A stretch of 8,052 nucleotides of DNA from an uncultured Oscillospiraceae bacterium (GTDB taxonomy: Bacteria; Bacillota; Clostridia; Oscillospirales; Oscillospiraceae), in NCBI GenBank assembly GCA_934630555.1, contig CAKTXB010000078.1:1-8052 (forward strand), written 5' to 3'. The notes under the pieces were generated by a model. That model was not told the origin of the DNA and searched no databases. It worked only from the letters and a program-made list of their open reading frames with translations. Shown here one piece after another: positions 6,554 to 8,052 of the stretch. The number at the start of each line of letters is the position of its first letter. Position 1 is the stretch's first letter. A program made the translations under genes and the position numbers.

Positions 6554-7885
6554 TTACAGCGGACGCCGAAGCGCCTTGGGATAGTGATTTTTGAGTACCG
6601 TGCCGTCGCCCTTGGCCCAGCCGAGCGGACAGCCGTGCGTGGTCACAACACACCAGCCGCGTTCGGCGGCGGGGATGACGTCGCCGGAGAGATAGCGGCG
6701 GGCCTGTTCCTCGCTCAGCGCGGCGCGCTGGGCAGGGCCCCGGCCCCACAGCGCCAGGGCGTGGGCGGGGGCAAAGCGGCCCTTGCGGACCTCGCCAAGC
6801 TCCAATCCCGCGCGCAGCACGCGCAGGCCGGCCAGCTGCGGCAGCGCCTGCGGAACGCACAGGATGGTCTGGCCGAAGGCGGCAAGGCGGCCATCGGGCA
6901 GCACCGTGCCGGTCTGCGTGCAAAATTCCGCCAGCTCTTTTGGCATTGGAACGGCGGCTTCACGGGGAAGCTCTGCGCCGGGAGCGTCGCCGGATCGCTG
7001 CAGGACGGCGGCGTAGTGCCCCTCACCGCGCAGCTTGTGCGGCCAGAGGCGGAACGTATGCTCCAGCCCGGGCGCAGGATCGGCGGCCCATTCCGGGCGG
7101 CCGCGGTCAAACCACGGCGCAGCGGCGGTGCGGATGGAAAAATCGGGGTGTGCGTGCAGAAACGCGCTGACGGTGCCCTCGTTTTCCTCCGGGGCAAAGG
7201 TGCAGGTGGAGTAGACTAGCCGCCCGCCGGGGCGGAGCATGACGGCGGCGGAATCGAGGATCTCCTGCTGGCGGCGGCTGCACATCCGGACGGTCTCTTC
7301 GCTCCAGCCCGTGACGGCGGCGGCCTCTTTGCGGAACATTCCCTCGCCGGAGCAGGGAGCGTCTACGAGGATCTTATCAAAAAAGCCTGCAAAACGCGCG
7401 GCGAGGCGCGCCGGGTGCTCGTTTAAGACCAAGGCGTTTGCAACGCCCATGCGCTCGATGTTGGCGGCGAGGATCCTGGCACGTTTGGGGTTTATCTCGT
7501 TGCAGACGAGCAGGCCGCGGCCGGCCATGGCGGCGGCGAGCTGCGTGGATTTGCCGCCCGGGGCGGCGCAGAGGTCGAGCACGCGCTCGCCGGGGCGCGC
7601 GTCCAGCAGTCCGGCAGGGGCCATGGCGCTGGGCTCTTGCAGGTAATACGCGCCGGCCTCATGTAGCGGCGACAGGCCGGGGCGCGCGGCAGGGTCATAG
7701 TAAAAGCCGTTCTGCGCCCACGGGATGGGGGAAAGGCCAAACGGGGCAAGCGCGTCCGTCGGCGCGGGCTTGGCGGGCTCCTGCCGCAGGCCGGGCATAA
7801 GCGGGCGGTCATAGGACGCAAGGAAGGCGTCAAACTCGCTGCCGAGCAGGCGCTTCATTTTTGCTTCAAAATCAGCTGGCAGCAT
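6554..7885 (-). CDS. rsmF: RsmF-like 16S rRNA cytosine-C5 methyltransferase (NOL1/NOP2/Sun family)
   Basis: Predicted SAM-dependent enzyme that makes 5-methylcytosine in 16S rRNA; Gram-positive relatives modify several neighbouring decoding-region cytosines. The 443 residues hold an N-terminal RNA-binding segment (about 1-95), a Rossmann methyltransferase core, and a C-terminal PUA-like part (about 315-443). Core motifs are DLCAAPGGKS (104-113, SAM binding), DAPCSGEGMFRK (175-186, release Cys178) and YSTCTFAPEENE (225-236, nucleophile Cys228). The C-terminal LGWAKGDGTVLKNHYPK (421-437) is typical of the bacterial RsmF-like group. The ATG follows AAAGGAG (7897-7891) by 5 nt and a promoter lies just upstream. 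It is the first gene of the apparent wal operon. The exact target cytosines, and whether tRNA could be modified instead, cannot be read from the sequence. Confidence 0.92.
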   Translation of the reverse strand: MLPADFEAKMKRLLGSEFDAFLASYDRPLMPGLRQEPAKPAPTDALAPFGLSPIPWAQNGFYYDPAARPGLSPLHEAGAYYLQEPSAMAPAGLLDARPGERVLDLCAAPGGKSTQLAAAMAGRGLLVCNEINPKRARILAANIERMGVANALVLNEHPARLAARFAGFFDKILVDAPCSGEGMFRKEAAAVTGWSEETVRMCSRRQQEILDSAAVMLRPGGRLVYSTCTFAPEENEGTVSAFLHAHPDFSIRTAAAPWFDRGRPEWAADPAPGLEHTFRLWPHKLRGEGHYAAVLQRSGDAPGAELPREAAVPMPKELAEFCTQTGTVLPDGRLAAFGQTILCVPQALPQLAGLRVLRAGLELGEVRKGRFAPAHALALWGRGPAQRAALSEEQARRYLSGDVIPAAERGWCVVTTHGCPLGWAKGDGTVLKNHYPKALRRPL

Positions 7886-7929
7886 GGCGGCTCCTTTCCG
7901 CAGCGGGCACGATCTCTCATGATACTGCT

Positions 7930-7958
7930 ATTATAGCGCATGATGGGGAAAACAGCAA
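7930..7958 (-). promoter_or_regulatory. Promoter of the rsmF-walRK operon
   Basis: The minus strand has TTGCTG (7958-7953, matching the first three -35 bases), a 17-bp spacer, and a perfect TATAAT (7935-7930). The predicted start is near 7923, giving a short leader of about 37 nt before the rsmF ATG. The gene spacing downstream suggests that this promoter serves rsmF, walR, walK and yycH, and perhaps yycI. Confidence 0.8.
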
Positions 7959-7959
7959 G

Positions 7960-8030
7960 AAGGTTGCGGGGGGTTTACGGGGCTTCGCCCCGGTACCCTG
8001 TGGTTTTGGGTTTTGCAACCTTTTAGGTTG
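7960..8030. other. Nested hairpins upstream of the rsmF promoter
   Basis: An 8-bp outer stem (7960-7967 AAGGTTGC with 8015-8022 GCAACCTT) encloses GGGT/ACCC (7971-7974 with 7995-7998) and a strong CGGGGC-TTC-GCCCCG hairpin (7978-7992). The outer 3' arm can instead pair in CAACC-TTTTA-GGTTG (8016-8030), so two folds exclude each other. The structure ends 2 nt from the -35 box and lies outside the predicted rsmF mRNA. It may be the tail of an upstream transcription unit, a small RNA or a palindromic intergenic repeat. No convincing terminator T-run follows on either strand, and I see no gene between it and the window end. Confidence 0.45.
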
Positions 8031-8052
8031 TACGGTTTGATTGCAGTGCCTG

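Noticed and set aside
1..8052. CRISPR array, tRNA or rRNA gene, insertion sequence, phage or toxin-antitoxin module
   Set aside because: No regularly spaced repeats, tRNA-like cloverleaf, transposase, integrase or small paired genes were seen on either strand.

Overview
This window is a tightly packed leftward (minus-strand) cell-envelope locus from a GC-rich Gram-positive bacterium. It most resembles the Clostridia (Oscillospirales-like gut Firmicutes). That placement is an inference from the gene set (WalR, WalK, YycH-like and YycI-like proteins plus a MurZ-type MurA), strong AAAGGAGG ribosome binding sites, use of a TTG start, and GC-rich coding DNA beside AT-rich promoters. I cannot assign a genus from the sequence.

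Reading leftward from the right edge: a hairpin-rich intergenic stretch (about 7960-8030) is followed by a promoter with a perfect TATAAT box (7930-7958). Then come rsmF (rRNA cytosine-C5 methyltransferase), walR (response regulator), walK (sensor kinase), a yycH-like gene and a yycI-like gene. The rsmF, walR, walK and yycH genes are separated by only 13 to 33 nt, so rsmF-walRK-yycH probably form one operon. yycI follows after a 144-nt gap with no convincing terminator. murA comes after an AT-rich 283-nt gap that holds its own extended -10 promoter, a structured leader and a TTG start. A rho-independent terminator follows murA, and the left edge carries more small hairpins with no recognisable gene.

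WalK is predicted to sense an envelope signal and phosphorylate WalR. YycH and YycI are single-pass membrane proteins that modulate WalK. WalR controls wall-remodelling genes, and MurA makes the first committed peptidoglycan precursor, so the locus joins wall-homeostasis signalling to wall precursor synthesis. WalJ (YycJ) and HtrA, often found at the end of wal operons, are not in the window.

No wholly new system is visible. The points most worth a second look are the murA leader (5' hairpin, tandem repeat, possible WalR half-sites), a metal-binding-like His/Asp/His/Glu set in the WalK PAS domain, four cysteines in each exported Yyc protein, rsmF heading the wal operon, and the structured intergenic DNA at both edges.
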